Below are positions 25,261-35,800 of a DNA stretch of 64,000 bases, one piece after another. Each line of letters starts with the position of its first letter. Within the stretch, counting starts at the first letter, position 1. The stretch lies in assembly GCA_946480715.1 (NCBI GenBank), contig CAMLKK010000013.1:12437-76436 (forward strand), written 5' to 3'. The DNA is from an uncultured Bacteriovorax sp. Lineage in GTDB: Bacteria > Bdellovibrionota > Bacteriovoracia > Bacteriovoracales > Bacteriovoracaceae. Position numbers and translations under genes: made by a program. The notes below the pieces were generated by a model. The model was not told where the DNA came from, made no database searches, and saw only the letters and a program-made list of their open reading frames with translations.

Positions 25261-25758
25261 ATGAATGAAGACGATACACTATTATCAAAACTAATTGCCG
25301 AAACTTACACAGAGTCGACTGAGAAAGATCAACCGAACAGCTTTGTTGATTTAAGAAATTATTTCGAAAAGCGTTTGAATGAAGTTGATTACAACTCACT
25401 CACTGATTATCTCGGACAAAATTCCATTGATTGGGTTTTGCTGGAGTATCGCACGGACAGTAAATGTTATCGCCTGATCATGAAAGGATCAATGATGGAT
25501 TTTCCGTCAAATTGGTCGATCTTCAAAGAAATTAAATCTCAAGACATCATTTACGTTGATCAATCTCTCGATCAAGATTTTCTTCTCGATGTGTTTGCAG
25601 AGTTAAATGGCAAACATGGAAACATTGCGCTCGTTAAAGATGAGCAGACAATGAAGATGGTTTTTTTACCTGTAGAAGCTTCGAAAGAACATTTGCAGTG
25701 GATGAGAAACTATTTTGAGAAGAAGAACCAAGAAATCATCGAAAAAAGCGCGGCCTAG
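25261..25758 (+). CDS. Hypothetical cytoplasmic protein
   Basis: A 165-residue protein without signal or membrane segment and without a family I know. It has an aromatic beta-type middle (IDWVLLEYRTDSKCYRLIMK) and a helical acidic/basic C-terminus. The ATG at 25261 is preceded by the palindrome CCGATAAGATCGG; a TTG 21 bases upstream is also in frame. The stop codon lies in the stem of a terminator. The genes on either side give no hint of function. Confidence 0.55.
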   Translation: MNEDDTLLSKLIAETYTESTEKDQPNSFVDLRNYFEKRLNEVDYNSLTDYLGQNSIDWVLLEYRTDSKCYRLIMKGSMMDFPSNWSIFKEIKSQDIIYVDQSLDQDFLLDVFAELNGKHGNIALVKDEQTMKMVFLPVEASKEHLQWMRNYFEKKNQEIIEKSAA

Positions 25759-25782
25759 TTTTCACTAGGCCGATCTTATTTT
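25751..25782 (+). terminator. Rho-independent terminator
   Basis: CGGCCTAG-TTTTCA-CTAGGCCG followed by ATCTTATTTT. The TAG stop of the upstream gene lies inside the stem. The inverse direction would also give a hairpin followed by no T-run, so it mainly serves the plus strand. Confidence 0.8.
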
Positions 25783-25784
25783 AA

Positions 25785-26621
25785 TTAAAGTGCCATGTAG
25801 AAATCTTTCATCATCTTTGCATCTTTTTCAAGATTTGGGCTGTTGCAGATTACGTATCCGCGACAGTCAAAAGTTTTAAGTGCACGAAGAAGATCACGCC
25901 AGTTAAAATCAGATTCTTCAAGGTTAAGGTGTTTTAAATCACCTTTAGAGTTTGAGCTGATACCTGAAAGGTGAATGTGCATGTTCTGAAGAGCACCAAC
26001 ATCCAATTCTTCTTTAAGTTTTGAAAGTACAGTACAGAATTCTTCATACGTGTTGTACTCGTTAGTACGAGCATACAAGTGAGAAAAATCCATACAAGGT
26101 GAACATGAAGAAACTGATTTTGTTAAATCGATAAGTTCTTCTAGTGAACCGAACTGAGAAGTTTTACCTGTTAGCTCTGGACGAAGTTCAATCTGGATAT
26201 CAAGACGGTTAAGTCTTTCTTCAATCACGTTAAGTGATTTTTGAACAAGATCAAAAACATCATAAGGAGAATCTTTCATGTAGAAAGCAGCGTGGAAAGT
26301 CATAGATTCAGCACCACATAGATCAGAGATCTTTGCTGTTTGAATAATTCTTTCAACAGATGAATCGATTTTATCTTGTTCGCGAGCGTTCAAGTTAATG
26401 TAGTAAGGACCATGTGATGTAAGTGGAATTCCTAATTCATAAGAAACTTTACGTAGACCAGAAGAAACTTCTTCTTTCATACGAACGCCATGAGCGAACT
26501 CAAGTTGCATACAATCAAGACCTAAAGCATGAACTTGCTTCACGCCATCAATAGGATTATTTTTCTTAGGTGTAGAATTTGGTACTCCAGCAGTACCGAA
26601 AAGAAGACGATCGAATTTCAT
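25785..26621 (-). CDS. TIM-barrel protein of the endonuclease IV (Nfo/AP endonuclease 2) type
   Basis: A 278-residue protein starting at an ATG six bases after GGGGAG. Metal-ligand motifs of the AP endonuclease 2 family appear in order: TSHGPYYINL, TFHAAFY, IELRPELTG, MDFSHLYAR and NMHIHLSG. Endonuclease IV excises abasic sites in DNA with three zinc ions; related TIM barrels are sugar isomerases. The SHGPY..NL and H-x-H spacing favours an Nfo-like role. It stands alone, divergent from the M48-like membrane protein. Confidence 0.75.
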   Translation of the reverse strand: MKFDRLLFGTAGVPNSTPKKNNPIDGVKQVHALGLDCMQLEFAHGVRMKEEVSSGLRKVSYELGIPLTSHGPYYINLNAREQDKIDSSVERIIQTAKISDLCGAESMTFHAAFYMKDSPYDVFDLVQKSLNVIEERLNRLDIQIELRPELTGKTSQFGSLEELIDLTKSVSSCSPCMDFSHLYARTNEYNTYEEFCTVLSKLKEELDVGALQNMHIHLSGISSNSKGDLKHLNLEESDFNWRDLLRALKTFDCRGYVICNSPNLEKDAKMMKDFYMAL

Positions 26622-26840
26622 ATTACGCTCCCCAAAAATGACGAAAACCACACATTGTTATCACAGATTTAAAAAATACGAGAGCCGCACCGACGAAAAC
26701 TGTTTAGTTTCCATGGTTTATGGGCCCACACCCCTTTTCTCGTTCGTTCAAAATCTAAGCAACTGACTTATAGCTCTCGACCGGATTTTTGTCTATAATT
26801 TATGAATGCCATTGTAATAATGACAGTCATGACAGGATTC

Positions 26841-27653
26841 ATGGAGGATTCTATCAGTCGATTTAAGTACCTTTTATTTATTAATATTCTTTTTCTACTC
26901 ACCTTCGCACTCTTAGGTCTTCTTTTTAATTTGATCTATGGATTCTGGGTCGGATTAATTGTGGCCCTTGCGATTCTTATTTTTTTCGCGAAGTTTGGTG
27001 AGAAGATAGTTCTTATTTTCGCTCGCGCTCGATATGTGACAGATGATGAAAACCTTATCAACCAAGTGAAAAATTTCTGCAGTCATTTGAATATGCCAGA
27101 AGTGAAAATGTATTGGTCTAATGTCTACGTGAATAATCTTTATTTCACGAATTCGTATCTTGGCGAGCCGGCCCTCATTATAGGTAAGAACATTTATAAA
27201 ACATATTCACGCAACGAACTCAATAGTCTCATTCACGCTTCACTTCTTAGAATCAAATCGGGTGAAGCAGAAAACAGAACAATGACGACTCTGATCTTCT
27301 TCACGCTTTATTCTCCGGTCTATCTCGTACAAAGAGTTCTTCCCAAGCGTTTCCAAAATGCCATGCGATTCTTTTTTTATCCAGCGTTTGTCTTAAAATC
27401 GATGATGTATGAGCGTGAAAAAGAGCTTTTTGATTTTGATGAACGAGTAGGGAAAATGTCAGGCTTAAAAAAAGATTATGTCTCAGCTCTTTTTAAGATT
27501 GCTCACATGGATGCGGTCAATGAACTAAGCATTGGTGCCTTGATGTTGGGTGAACTATCACACGCTAAAAATTATACGCATGACCCATTATCAGATCTTA
27601 TGGTCAGCAATGTGAGCATCAAAGATAGAATTAAGAATCTTAACGTTAAATGA
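26841..27653 (+). CDS. Membrane protein with degenerate M48 (HtpX-like) domain
   Basis: A 270-residue protein beginning with two transmembrane segments (residues 10-50). The following domain resembles HtpX: PEVKMYWSNVYVNNLYF, ALIIGKNIYKTYSRNELNSL and a later helix. The zinc motif has degenerated to H132-A133-S-L-L136, so the catalytic glutamate and second histidine are gone. It is the second M48-like pseudopeptidase in the window. I prefer this start because a TATAAT at 26794-26799 would place transcription near 26806, after an upstream ATG at 26802 that has no ribosome site. It is followed by a CHASE2 kinase with 4-base overlap, so it may act in that signalling pathway. Confidence 0.6.
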   Translation: MEDSISRFKYLLFINILFLLTFALLGLLFNLIYGFWVGLIVALAILIFFAKFGEKIVLIFARARYVTDDENLINQVKNFCSHLNMPEVKMYWSNVYVNNLYFTNSYLGEPALIIGKNIYKTYSRNELNSLIHASLLRIKSGEAENRTMTTLIFFTLYSPVYLVQRVLPKRFQNAMRFFFYPAFVLKSMMYEREKELFDFDERVGKMSGLKKDYVSALFKIAHMDAVNELSIGALMLGELSHAKNYTHDPLSDLMVSNVSIKDRIKNLNVK

Positions 27654-29536
27654 GAGTATTCATGTTTCTAAAAAAATTCAAAATAGATTTGTCTGAATAC
27701 TATCCGTTGCTGTTTACTCTGATTTTTGTCGCGATTCTTTTCCAATATCCATTAGCTTCTTTCGAATCCATTTTTTACGATGCTAAAGTTAAATGGGATT
27801 TTGGAATTAATCCTTCTAAGGATATTGTTATTGTTACGCTTGATGAAGAGAGTGATGACTATCTGGGGGATTCATATCCTTACACGTACGCCACACATTC
27901 GCGTTTTTTAGAAAAGCTTGTTGGATCAAAACCAAAGATTATTAATTATTTTGTCCGAATGCCTGAAGTTTCTGATGAAAAAGATGCTTACTTTCTGGAA
28001 TTTAAAGATCGTTTATCGAAGTTTACCGAAACAAATGGAAAGATAAGTTTTGGGACTGAGATAGATGAAGTGAAAGGCGAAGAGCTTCCACCGCTTCCGC
28101 TTCGGGATTTTGATTATGCTCTTGCCCAGCTCAATATCGATAACAATATTTTTGCAAAAGATGATGTTATTAGAAGGGCGATCTTCAACGTTTCGGGTGA
28201 AGAAAGTCTCCATCTCTTAACCGCTAATCAATATCGAGTTTTAAGTGGTAAAAATGCGCTAAATGTACCGGATGTTATGGGTGCATATTACAATGATGAA
28301 GCGGATGCAAACTTTGTTATGTTCCGCTATCCTGGATCTCCGGTTTACAGCGAATTTAAATATAAAACGATCCCTTTTCACCGCGTTTTAGTGGGAAATT
28401 ATAATCCTGAAATATTTAAAGATAAGATTGTACTAGTTGGGCCTAACTACATTTCTCAAAGTGATAACTTTTTCTTAACTCCATTCAATCAAGAAGAGTA
28501 CAAAGCTCCAAAACTTGTGGTTCATGCAACGATCATCGATGCGCTTATGCAGAACAAGACGATTAAAATGCTTCCGCGAATTGTCTCAAATGTTCTTGCC
28601 TTCCTTGTTGCGATTCTACTCTCGATAATAATTTCAAAACTTAAACCAAAAGATGGTTTGATCATTACTCTTTTAGTACTTCTATCAATTTTGATAATGT
28701 CTTATCTGCTTTTTGTGCTGATGGGATTTTGGCTATATACAGCTCACTTGGTTGTCACCGTATTTGTTGTTTACTATATCTGGATTCCATTCCGCGCGAT
28801 CGGTGAATATCAGAGACGATTTAAATTCCAGGAAGAAGCAAAACTCTTAAAGAAAGTAGAGAAGTTGAAACAAAACTTCCTTTCGTTAATGTCTCACGAT
28901 TTAAAAACTCCAGTTGCGAAAATTGCAGGTGTTGCTGATAACCTCTATCACCAAAACCCAAATAATCACGAGATCAGAGAAAAATCACAACTCATTATCG
29001 ATTCAACGAAAGAACTCAATCGCTTTATATCGAGTATTCTCGATATGACTAAAATTGAATCGAGCAACTTTGCTCTGAATAAAGTTTCAAAGGATGTAAA
29101 TTCGTTAGTTGAAAGTGTTATCAAAGATCTGCATTTCAGTGCGAACCAAAAGCAAGTTCGCATCGTGAAAGAACTGGCCCCACTTTATCCAATCGAAATA
29201 GACGTTACATTAATCACGCGAGTGATTTCTAATCTTGTGGAAAACGCCATTAAATATTCCGGAGAAGGATCAATTGTTGAAATCAAGACCTGGGATGATG
29301 AAAAATGGGTCTATGTCCAAATCACCGATAATGGCGTGGGCATCCCGCCAGAAGAACTTTCAAATATTTTTGAGAAATTTTATCGGATAAAGAATGATGC
29401 TAATCACTCTATAAAAGGGACAGGTCTTGGCCTTTATCTCGTTAAGTACTTCGTAGAATTGCACGGTGGAACCATCAGTGTTGAGTCGGAAAGAGGGAAA
29501 GAAACGAAATTTTTAGTTAAATTAGTTAATCAGTAG
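27650..29536 (+). CDS. CHASE2-domain sensor histidine kinase
   Basis: A 628-residue membrane sensor. After one N-terminal TM (about residues 18-36), an extracytoplasmic CHASE2 domain (about 45-300, IVIVTLDEESDDYLG, DKIVLVGPNYISQSDNFFLT) follows, then three TM helices (315-382) typical of CHASE2 proteins. HisKA has LSLMSHDLKTPVAK with His416. HATPase has NLVENAIKYS, DNGVGIPPEE and GTGLGLYLVKYF. It overlaps the M48-like gene by 4 bases and precedes a sigma-54-type regulator by 36 bases, which makes a two-component pair. The signal is unknown. Confidence 0.93.
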   Translation: MRVFMFLKKFKIDLSEYYPLLFTLIFVAILFQYPLASFESIFYDAKVKWDFGINPSKDIVIVTLDEESDDYLGDSYPYTYATHSRFLEKLVGSKPKIINYFVRMPEVSDEKDAYFLEFKDRLSKFTETNGKISFGTEIDEVKGEELPPLPLRDFDYALAQLNIDNNIFAKDDVIRRAIFNVSGEESLHLLTANQYRVLSGKNALNVPDVMGAYYNDEADANFVMFRYPGSPVYSEFKYKTIPFHRVLVGNYNPEIFKDKIVLVGPNYISQSDNFFLTPFNQEEYKAPKLVVHATIIDALMQNKTIKMLPRIVSNVLAFLVAILLSIIISKLKPKDGLIITLLVLLSILIMSYLLFVLMGFWLYTAHLVVTVFVVYYIWIPFRAIGEYQRRFKFQEEAKLLKKVEKLKQNFLSLMSHDLKTPVAKIAGVADNLYHQNPNNHEIREKSQLIIDSTKELNRFISSILDMTKIESSNFALNKVSKDVNSLVESVIKDLHFSANQKQVRIVKELAPLYPIEIDVTLITRVISNLVENAIKYSGEGSIVEIKTWDDEKWVYVQITDNGVGIPPEELSNIFEKFYRIKNDANHSIKGTGLGLYLVKYFVELHGGTISVESERGKETKFLVKLVNQ

Positions 29537-29572
29537 TAAAATAGGGTCAGGAAGTATTTCCAGGAGATAGAT

Positions 29573-31069
29573 ATGCATCGCGTGTTAGTTGTTGATGATG
29601 ACAAAGTCCTACAAGATTCCGTTAAAGAAGCTCTACTTTATCATAGCTTTGCTGTTGATGTAGCAAACAACGGAAAAGAAGCCCTTCATGCTGTTTACAA
29701 AGAAAAGTATGATCTGGTTGTTATGGACGTTAACATGCCAGAGATGGATGGTATTTCGGCTTTAACTGAAATTAAAAAAGTTGATCCGTCTGTCATCGTT
29801 ATCATTCTTACAGCTTATTCAAACGTCAGTGATGCCGTTAAAGTTGTTAAAGAAGGCGCTTACAACTATCTTGAAAAACCAATTTCTTCTGAAAACTTAG
29901 TTGCGCTGATTAAGCGTGCACTAAAAGCTCGCTCACTCGTTGAGACATCGGCTTTTTCATCTCCAAGACTTTCTCTTGGTGGAGACGATCAATTCGTGGG
30001 TGAATCCCATGTTATGCAAAAAGTTTTCAACGTTATCGATAAACTCGCAAAAGTTAATACGCCAGTTCTCATTCGAGGTGAATCGGGTACAGGTAAAGAA
30101 CTAGTTGCTCGTGCAATTCACTATAATGGTCCAAGAAAAGATGCAAAGTTTGTTACGATCAACCTTGCTGCTGTTCCTGAAAACCTTATTGAGTCAGAAC
30201 TTTTTGGTCACGAAAAAGGTGCATTCACTGGTGCAGCTGAAAGAAAACTTGGTAAGTTCCAATACGCTGATGGCGGAACACTATTTCTTGATGAAATTGG
30301 AGATGTTTCTCCAACAATGCAGGTTAAACTTCTCCGCGTTCTTCAGGAAAAAACATTTACTCCAATTGGATCAAACCGCGACATCAAAGTCGATGTTCGC
30401 GTAATCGCAGCTTCTCACAAACCGTTTGAACAGATGATTAAAGATGGAACATTCCGCGAAGACTTGTTCTACCGCCTGAACGTTCTTCCTGTTTATCTAC
30501 CGCCATTAAGAGAAAGAAAGAGTGATATCCCTTTCCTTGTGGATTACTACATTAAATATTTTAACAATGTTCATGGGCTCAACATTAAAGGTGTAAGTGA
30601 AGAAGCCAAAAATCTTCTCGTAAACTTTTCTTGGCCTGGTAACATTCGTGAACTAAGAAACGTTATTGAACATGCGTTCATTATCGAATCTTCAGACATG
30701 ATTCAAACTCCGTCACTACCATCAAGCTTGAAGATGACTTCTCCGACGAAAGTTCCGGAGCCGGAAGAAAACAGCGACATGATGATTGATGTCGATGGAA
30801 TTCAAGATTCAATCTTCGATATGAAGAGTGATGAAGTTAAACACGAGATGGATGGTTTCTCGTTCAACAATGTACTTAATTCAAAAGAAATGGTTATGGA
30901 CTTCCAAATTGCCAAAGATCTTTTTGAAAAAGAATTTATTGTGTGGGCCTTGAAACAAAACCGTGGAAAGATTAACCAAACGGCGCTAAAAGCTAATATT
31001 CCTAAAAAGACGTTGCTCAGAAAGATCGAAAAGTATGAAATCAATGCCAAGGATTATGTAAACGGATAA
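29573..31069 (+). CDS. NtrC-family sigma-54-dependent response regulator
   Basis: A 498-residue activator: receiver domain (1-120, Asp52 in [12 protein letters not shown]), AAA+ domain (from 142; Walker A GESGTGKE 169-176, GAFTGA loop 216-221 that contacts sigma-54), and a Fis-type helix-turn-helix at the end ([20 protein letters not shown]). Between AAA+ and HTH lies an unusually long acidic linker of about 60 residues (from [11 protein letters not shown] on). It is the partner of the CHASE2 kinase. The sigma-54 promoters found at 8.86 kb and 60.95 kb are candidate but unproven targets. A CAGGAG ribosome site precedes the ATG. Confidence 0.95.
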   Translation: MHRVLVVDDDKVLQDSVKEALLYHSFAVDVANNGKEALHAVYKEKYDLVVMDVNMPEMDGISALTEIKKVDPSVIVIILTAYSNVSDAVKVVKEGAYNYLEKPISSENLVALIKRALKARSLVETSAFSSPRLSLGGDDQFVGESHVMQKVFNVIDKLAKVNTPVLIRGESGTGKELVARAIHYNGPRKDAKFVTINLAAVPENLIESELFGHEKGAFTGAAERKLGKFQYADGGTLFLDEIGDVSPTMQVKLLRVLQEKTFTPIGSNRDIKVDVRVIAASHKPFEQMIKDGTFREDLFYRLNVLPVYLPPLRERKSDIPFLVDYYIKYFNNVHGLNIKGVSEEAKNLLVNFSWPGNIRELRNVIEHAFIIESSDMIQTPSLPSSLKMTSPTKVPEPEENSDMMIDVDGIQDSIFDMKSDEVKHEMDGFSFNNVLNSKEMVMDFQIAKDLFEKEFIVWALKQNRGKINQTALKANIPKKTLLRKIEKYEINAKDYVNG

Positions 31070-31073
31070 CGAC

Positions 31074-31577
31074 ATGAACATGATTTACAAAATGTGCATC
31101 CTGATTTCGACGATCATCATTGGTGATCAAGCGACTAAAGCGATTGTTCAGCAGAAATTTTTTTTAGGTGAAACGGTTCCTGTGATTGAAGGATTCTTTC
31201 ATTTCACGTACGTGAGAAACCCTGGTGCAGCTTTCGGAATGTTTGGACAATCAGCAGACTGGATTAGAATACCGCTCTTTTTCGGAGTTCCTGTTATTGC
31301 TTGTTTCTGGTTGCTTTATTTAATCTGGACAACAAGAAATACAAACAAACTTCAATGTCTTTCATTTTCACTGATTTTTGCAGGAGCGGTTGGTAACCTT
31401 ATCGATCGCTTCAGCATGAATTATGTTGTCGACTTTCTCGACTTTTTCATTGGGACAAATCACTTTCCTGCATTCAACATTGCAGACAGTGCTATTAGTA
31501 TCGCGGCCGTCTTATTGATTTATGAAGTGCTCTTTCTAAACAATAAAAAAGGCGAGAATGCTTCCGATCCTGTTTGA
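31074..31577 (+). CDS. lspA: Lipoprotein signal peptidase
   Basis: LspA removes the signal peptide from diacylglyceryl-prolipoproteins in the inner membrane. The 167 residues have four TM helices. Catalytic aspartates lie in AGAVGNLIDRF and FPAFNIADSAI, and YVRNPGAAFGMF is the conserved periplasmic segment. The start is four bases after the sigma-54 regulator. It overlaps the downstream Lgt-like gene by 20 bases, so lipoprotein maturation enzymes are encoded together, fitting the many lipoproteins in the window. Confidence 0.96.
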   Translation: MNMIYKMCILISTIIIGDQATKAIVQQKFFLGETVPVIEGFFHFTYVRNPGAAFGMFGQSADWIRIPLFFGVPVIACFWLLYLIWTTRNTNKLQCLSFSLIFAGAVGNLIDRFSMNYVVDFLDFFIGTNHFPAFNIADSAISIAAVLLIYEVLFLNNKKGENASDPV

Positions 31578-32310
31578 GTCTTCCTATTTTACACTTTTTA
31601 GTTATCCGCTCTTCATGGGTCTTGGATGGGGAGCGGCTTACGCTTTCACCCGCGCACTCTTTGAGAAATATTCCCTAGATTCAAAATCGCTTCAGCTCGT
31701 GTTCATCACATCATTTGTGACTTCATGGATAGGCGCCAAAATTTTCTTTTTATGGTTTTCAGCGCAAGGTAAATTCACAGAATATTTATATGCCGACAAC
31801 TTTTGGCTGGGCGGAGGTTTCGTCTTTTATGGTGGATTGATATTCACTTTGATTGCCTATCTCATCCTAACTTTAGGTTTAAAAAAGTTTCCTTTTTCAT
31901 ACTCTAAATTTTTGGCGCCCGGATTGGCCTTAGGACATGGAATTGGTCGCGTAGGATGTTTTCTTACGGGTTGTTGTTTCGGAAGTGTCTGCGATCTCCC
32001 TTGGAGCGTACACATGCATGGTGAGTTCCGCCATCCTGTTCAATTGTACGAAGCCTTCGGACTCTTTTTTCTTGTTTATCTGATGCTGAAATTCATCCAG
32101 CAAAAGCGCTCGAACCTTTTTATCTTCACACGCTATTTAATGTATTACTCAGTTCTAAGGTTTGTGGTGGAATTTTTCCGCGGCGATACTGTTCGTGGAG
32201 TTCACGGACTCAGTCTATCAACGTCTCAATGGGTTTCAGTGGGATTGTTTGTAGCAGCTTATTCGCTAACTTTTTTCGTGAAATCCGCCAACTTTTCTTC
32301 AGAAACATAA
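31558..32310 (+). CDS. lgt: Prolipoprotein diacylglyceryl transferase (Lgt family)
   Basis: Lgt transfers diacylglycerol to the lipobox cysteine, the step before LspA. This 250-residue protein is shorter than E. coli Lgt (291) but carries the signature ALGHGIGRVGCFLTGCC and HPVQLYEA, plus LRFVVEFFRGD. Seven TM helices are plausible. The catalytic His/Tyr region differs somewhat (GHGIG), so it may be a second Lgt or a divergent main copy; the location next to lspA favours the true enzyme. The 3' end overlaps the convergent ferredoxin gene by 52 bases. Confidence 0.85.
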   Translation: MLPILFESSYFTLFSYPLFMGLGWGAAYAFTRALFEKYSLDSKSLQLVFITSFVTSWIGAKIFFLWFSAQGKFTEYLYADNFWLGGGFVFYGGLIFTLIAYLILTLGLKKFPFSYSKFLAPGLALGHGIGRVGCFLTGCCFGSVCDLPWSVHMHGEFRHPVQLYEAFGLFFLVYLMLKFIQQKRSNLFIFTRYLMYYSVLRFVVEFFRGDTVRGVHGLSLSTSQWVSVGLFVAAYSLTFFVKSANFSSET

Positions 32311-32693
32311 AGTTCAGAAACAAGAGTTTCCGATCCCCACGCTGTAAAAGCATCGTCGTGCTCATACATTGTGATTGTTTCCCAAGGACAGTCTTGAGAA
32401 CAGTTCTGACAGCCAATACAACGAGCGAGATCGATCTCAACCATTTGGCCGAACTGAGGATTAGCAGGATTTGGTCCAGGAACGAGTTCGATTGAATCTA
32501 CAGGACAACCTTGAATACAAACTTCACACCCTGTACACCCAGATTGGTGAACGATAGCAAGAAGCTTAGGTGGTTTTTTACCTTTTCTTTTAGGTTTTAG
32601 CCTAGCAGTGTGAAATGGATTTTCTACGATGATTGTTTCATCGGCCAGAAGGTCATTTCTTTCTTTGTTAGCAGCTGTATTGTCGGTGCTCAT
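32259..32693 (-). CDS. 2[4Fe-4S] ferredoxin-like protein
   Basis: A 144-residue protein with an N-terminal basic region (LKPKRKGKKPPK), then cluster motifs CTGCEVCIQGCPVDS and CIGCQNCSQDCPWE, both complete CxxCxxCxxxCP sets. About 45 residues follow. It resembles polyferredoxin subunits of electron-transfer complexes but stands alone. The last 17 codons are antisense to the 3' end of lgt. It is divergent from icmF. The partner is unknown. Confidence 0.88.
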   Translation of the reverse strand: MSTDNTAANKERNDLLADETIIVENPFHTARLKPKRKGKKPPKLLAIVHQSGCTGCEVCIQGCPVDSIELVPGPNPANPQFGQMVEIDLARCIGCQNCSQDCPWETITMYEHDDAFTAWGSETLVSELYVSEEKLADFTKKVSE

Positions 32694-32834
32694 AGCAAAC
32701 CAAAATCGTATTTTTTATGTTATTAACAATGGCTAATTATACATTAAATGCGCTTTTCTTGCTAATAGATTTGCAAGGAATTAAAGTTAACCAGTTTTTA
32801 TCAAGCTAAATTTAGTTAAACCAGAGACGTTTAT

Positions 32835-35800
32835 ATGAAGAAATTAAGATTTGTTACAGCGGCAAGCCTCTTTGATGGCCACGATGTGTCGGTAAATATT
32901 ATGCGCCGTATGCTTCAGGCAAAAGGGGTTGAGGTTATTCACTTAGGCCACAACCGTTCTGCTCAGGAAGTTGTGGATGCGGCCATTCAAGAGGACGTAC
33001 ACGCTGTTGCCCTCAGTTCATACCAAGGTGGACACGTAGAATATTTTACTTATATTCGCGAGCTGCTCGATGCAGCCGGGGCTAAAAATGTAAAAATCTT
33101 CGGTGGTGGCGGTGGGGTCATCACTCCTAGCGAAATTAAACTTCTCCATTCACGAGGAATTACTCGCATATATTCTCCGCAAGACGGAATGGAAATCGGT
33201 CTTAATGGGATCATCGACGATATGATTAAGAGATCGGAAGAGTCGACTCTTTCGGGAATCGACTTTACTAAGTTTGATGTTAAAAATCTTGATAAACGCA
33301 TGCTCTCAAAAGTTATCACGAGCATTGAAGATAATGGTGAAACACCGGTTAAATTTACAGCGGGCAAAGTTCCTGTTTTAGGTATCACGGGTACAGGCGG
33401 AGCAGGAAAATCATCGCTCATTGATGAACTCCTCCTGCGTTTTTATCGCCATTCACCGGATTGCAAAATCGCTCTCATTTCAGTTGATCCAACTAAGAAA
33501 AAAACATCGGGAGCTCTTCTTGGAGACCGTATTCGTTTAGGAAGTGCGAGCTTTAATAATTTTTATATCCGCTCACTTGCTACACGCGATTCAAACACAG
33601 AACTTTCACCACACATCAAAGATGTTGTGTCTTTTTTAAAGTCTCAGTCATTTGATTTGATCCTTGTTGAAACTTCGGGAATTGGACAAGCAAGTGATGA
33701 AATCACAAAAGTTGCCGACAAATGTATTTATGTGATGACTCCAGAATATGGAGCTGCTACTCAGCTTGAAAAAATTGAAATGCTTGAAGCTGCGGACTTC
33801 ATCGTTCTCAATAAATTTGAAAAACCTCGCTCAGAAGATGCTCTTCGTGACATTCGTAAACAATGGCGAAGAAATCACAATCAATTCGCAGGACACCCTG
33901 GTGCTCCGGAAGATGATCAACTTCCAGTTTACGGAACAATGGCTTCGCAATTTAATGATGTCGGAGTCAACGCTCTTTTCTTCGACGTTGTAAAGGCCTT
34001 AGAACTAAAAGCACAAAACTTAGAAACTCTTAATTGCGATAAAGCTCCTTCAGTTAAAAAACGTATTATCGCTCCGGAGAGATCACTATATCTACGAGAC
34101 ATCGCAGGGACTGTTCGTTCGTATAACAAAGAAGCGCTTGAGACTGCTGAAAAAATGAAAGACTATGAAGCTCTTCTCATTGCCAGCAATCTTCTAAAAG
34201 GCAACAAAGACCTCGAAGCAAAACTTTCAGAAGTAAAAGCTTCTATTCCAGAGTCGGCATTTGCTGAATTAAAAACTTTTGATGAAACGATAGCTCAATA
34301 CGAAGCGGGAACGTTCTCTTATTTTGTTCGTGGAAAAGAAATTAAAGTAAAAACGAAATACAAATCGCTTTCTGGAAATGATATTTCAAAAGTTGCTTAT
34401 CCAAGTTTCCACTCGATGACGGAAAAATACCGCTTCATCAAAGACTCGAATTTACCTGGACACTTTCCATTTGCCGCCGGAATTTTTCCGTTTAAGCGCG
34501 CTGATGAAGATCCAAAAAGAATGTTTGCCGGAGAAGGCGGGCCACTCAGAACAAATAAACGCTTCCACTATCTTTCAAAAGACGACAAAGCAAAACGTCT
34601 TTCAACTGCTTTTGACTCTGTAACTTTATACGGAGAAGATCCGGATGTTCGCCCTGATATTTTTGGTAAAATCGGGGAAGCCGGAGTGTCGATTGCGACT
34701 TTGGATGATATGCAAGACCTCTACAAAGGTTTCAGCCTCATCGATCCTTACACTTCAGTATCAATGACCATCAATGGTCCAGCACCAATCATCCTTGCGC
34801 TCTTTATGAACACAGCGATGAAACAAGCGCTATCAGGAGACGATTTTTGGAATGAACAAAAGCGTATCGAAGTTATGCGCCAGGTTCGCGGTACAGTTCA
34901 AGCGGACATCCTAAAAGAAGATCAAGCACAGAACACTTGTATTTTCTCTCTCGAATTCGCCCTTAAAATGATGGGTGATATTCAGGAATACTTCTGTAGA
35001 AACGCCATTAAAAATTATTATTCAGTTTCAATTTCGGGTTACCACATTGCTGAAGCCGGAGCGAATCCGATTTCTCAAATGGCCTTTACGCTTTCAAATG
35101 GATTCACGTTTGTTGAGTACTATCTAAGTCGCGGAATGAAGATTGATGATTTCTCGCAAAACCTTTCATACTTCTTCTCAAATGGTCTAGACCCTGAATA
35201 CACAGTTATGGGACGAGTCGCCCGTAAAATTTGGGCCGTTACACTAAGAGATAAATATGGCGCGAATGAAAAATCGCAACAGTTTAAATATCACGTTCAA
35301 ACTTCTGGACGCTCTTTGCACGCTCAGGAAATTGATTTTAACGACATTAGAACAACACTACAGGCGTTCTTAGCGCTTTCTGATAACTGTAACTCACTTC
35401 ACACGAATGCTTACGATGAAGCGATTACAACGCCAACGGAAGAGTCAGTTAGAAGAGCAATGGCCATCCAAATGATCATTAACCGTGAATTCGGAATGAA
35501 TAAAACGGATAACCCAGTTCAAGGTGCATACATTGTTGAAGAATTAGCAGCTATCGTTGAAGAACAAGTACTTCGTGAATTTGAAAACATCTCTGATAAA
35601 GGCGGTGTTCTTGGTGCAATGGAATCAATGTATCAACGCTCGAAGATTCAGGAAGAGTCACTATATTACGAAACATTGAAAGATTCGGGTGAATTCCCAA
35701 TCATCGGTGTTAACACATACATCTCTCCAGATATCAAAGAACAAATGGCGAAAGAAATCGAAATCTCACGCTGTACTGATGATGAAAAAATGGATCAGAT

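Noticed and set aside
25240..25261. CCGATAA word and palindrome before the hypothetical gene, as a possible FliA promoter
   Set aside because: The -35 match is weak, and the start of the gene lies inside the palindrome, so no leader would remain.
32694..32834. Cobalamin riboswitch upstream of icmF
   Set aside because: The 141 bases contain no B12-box-like or multistem pattern; only a short palindrome CTAAATTTAG is seen.
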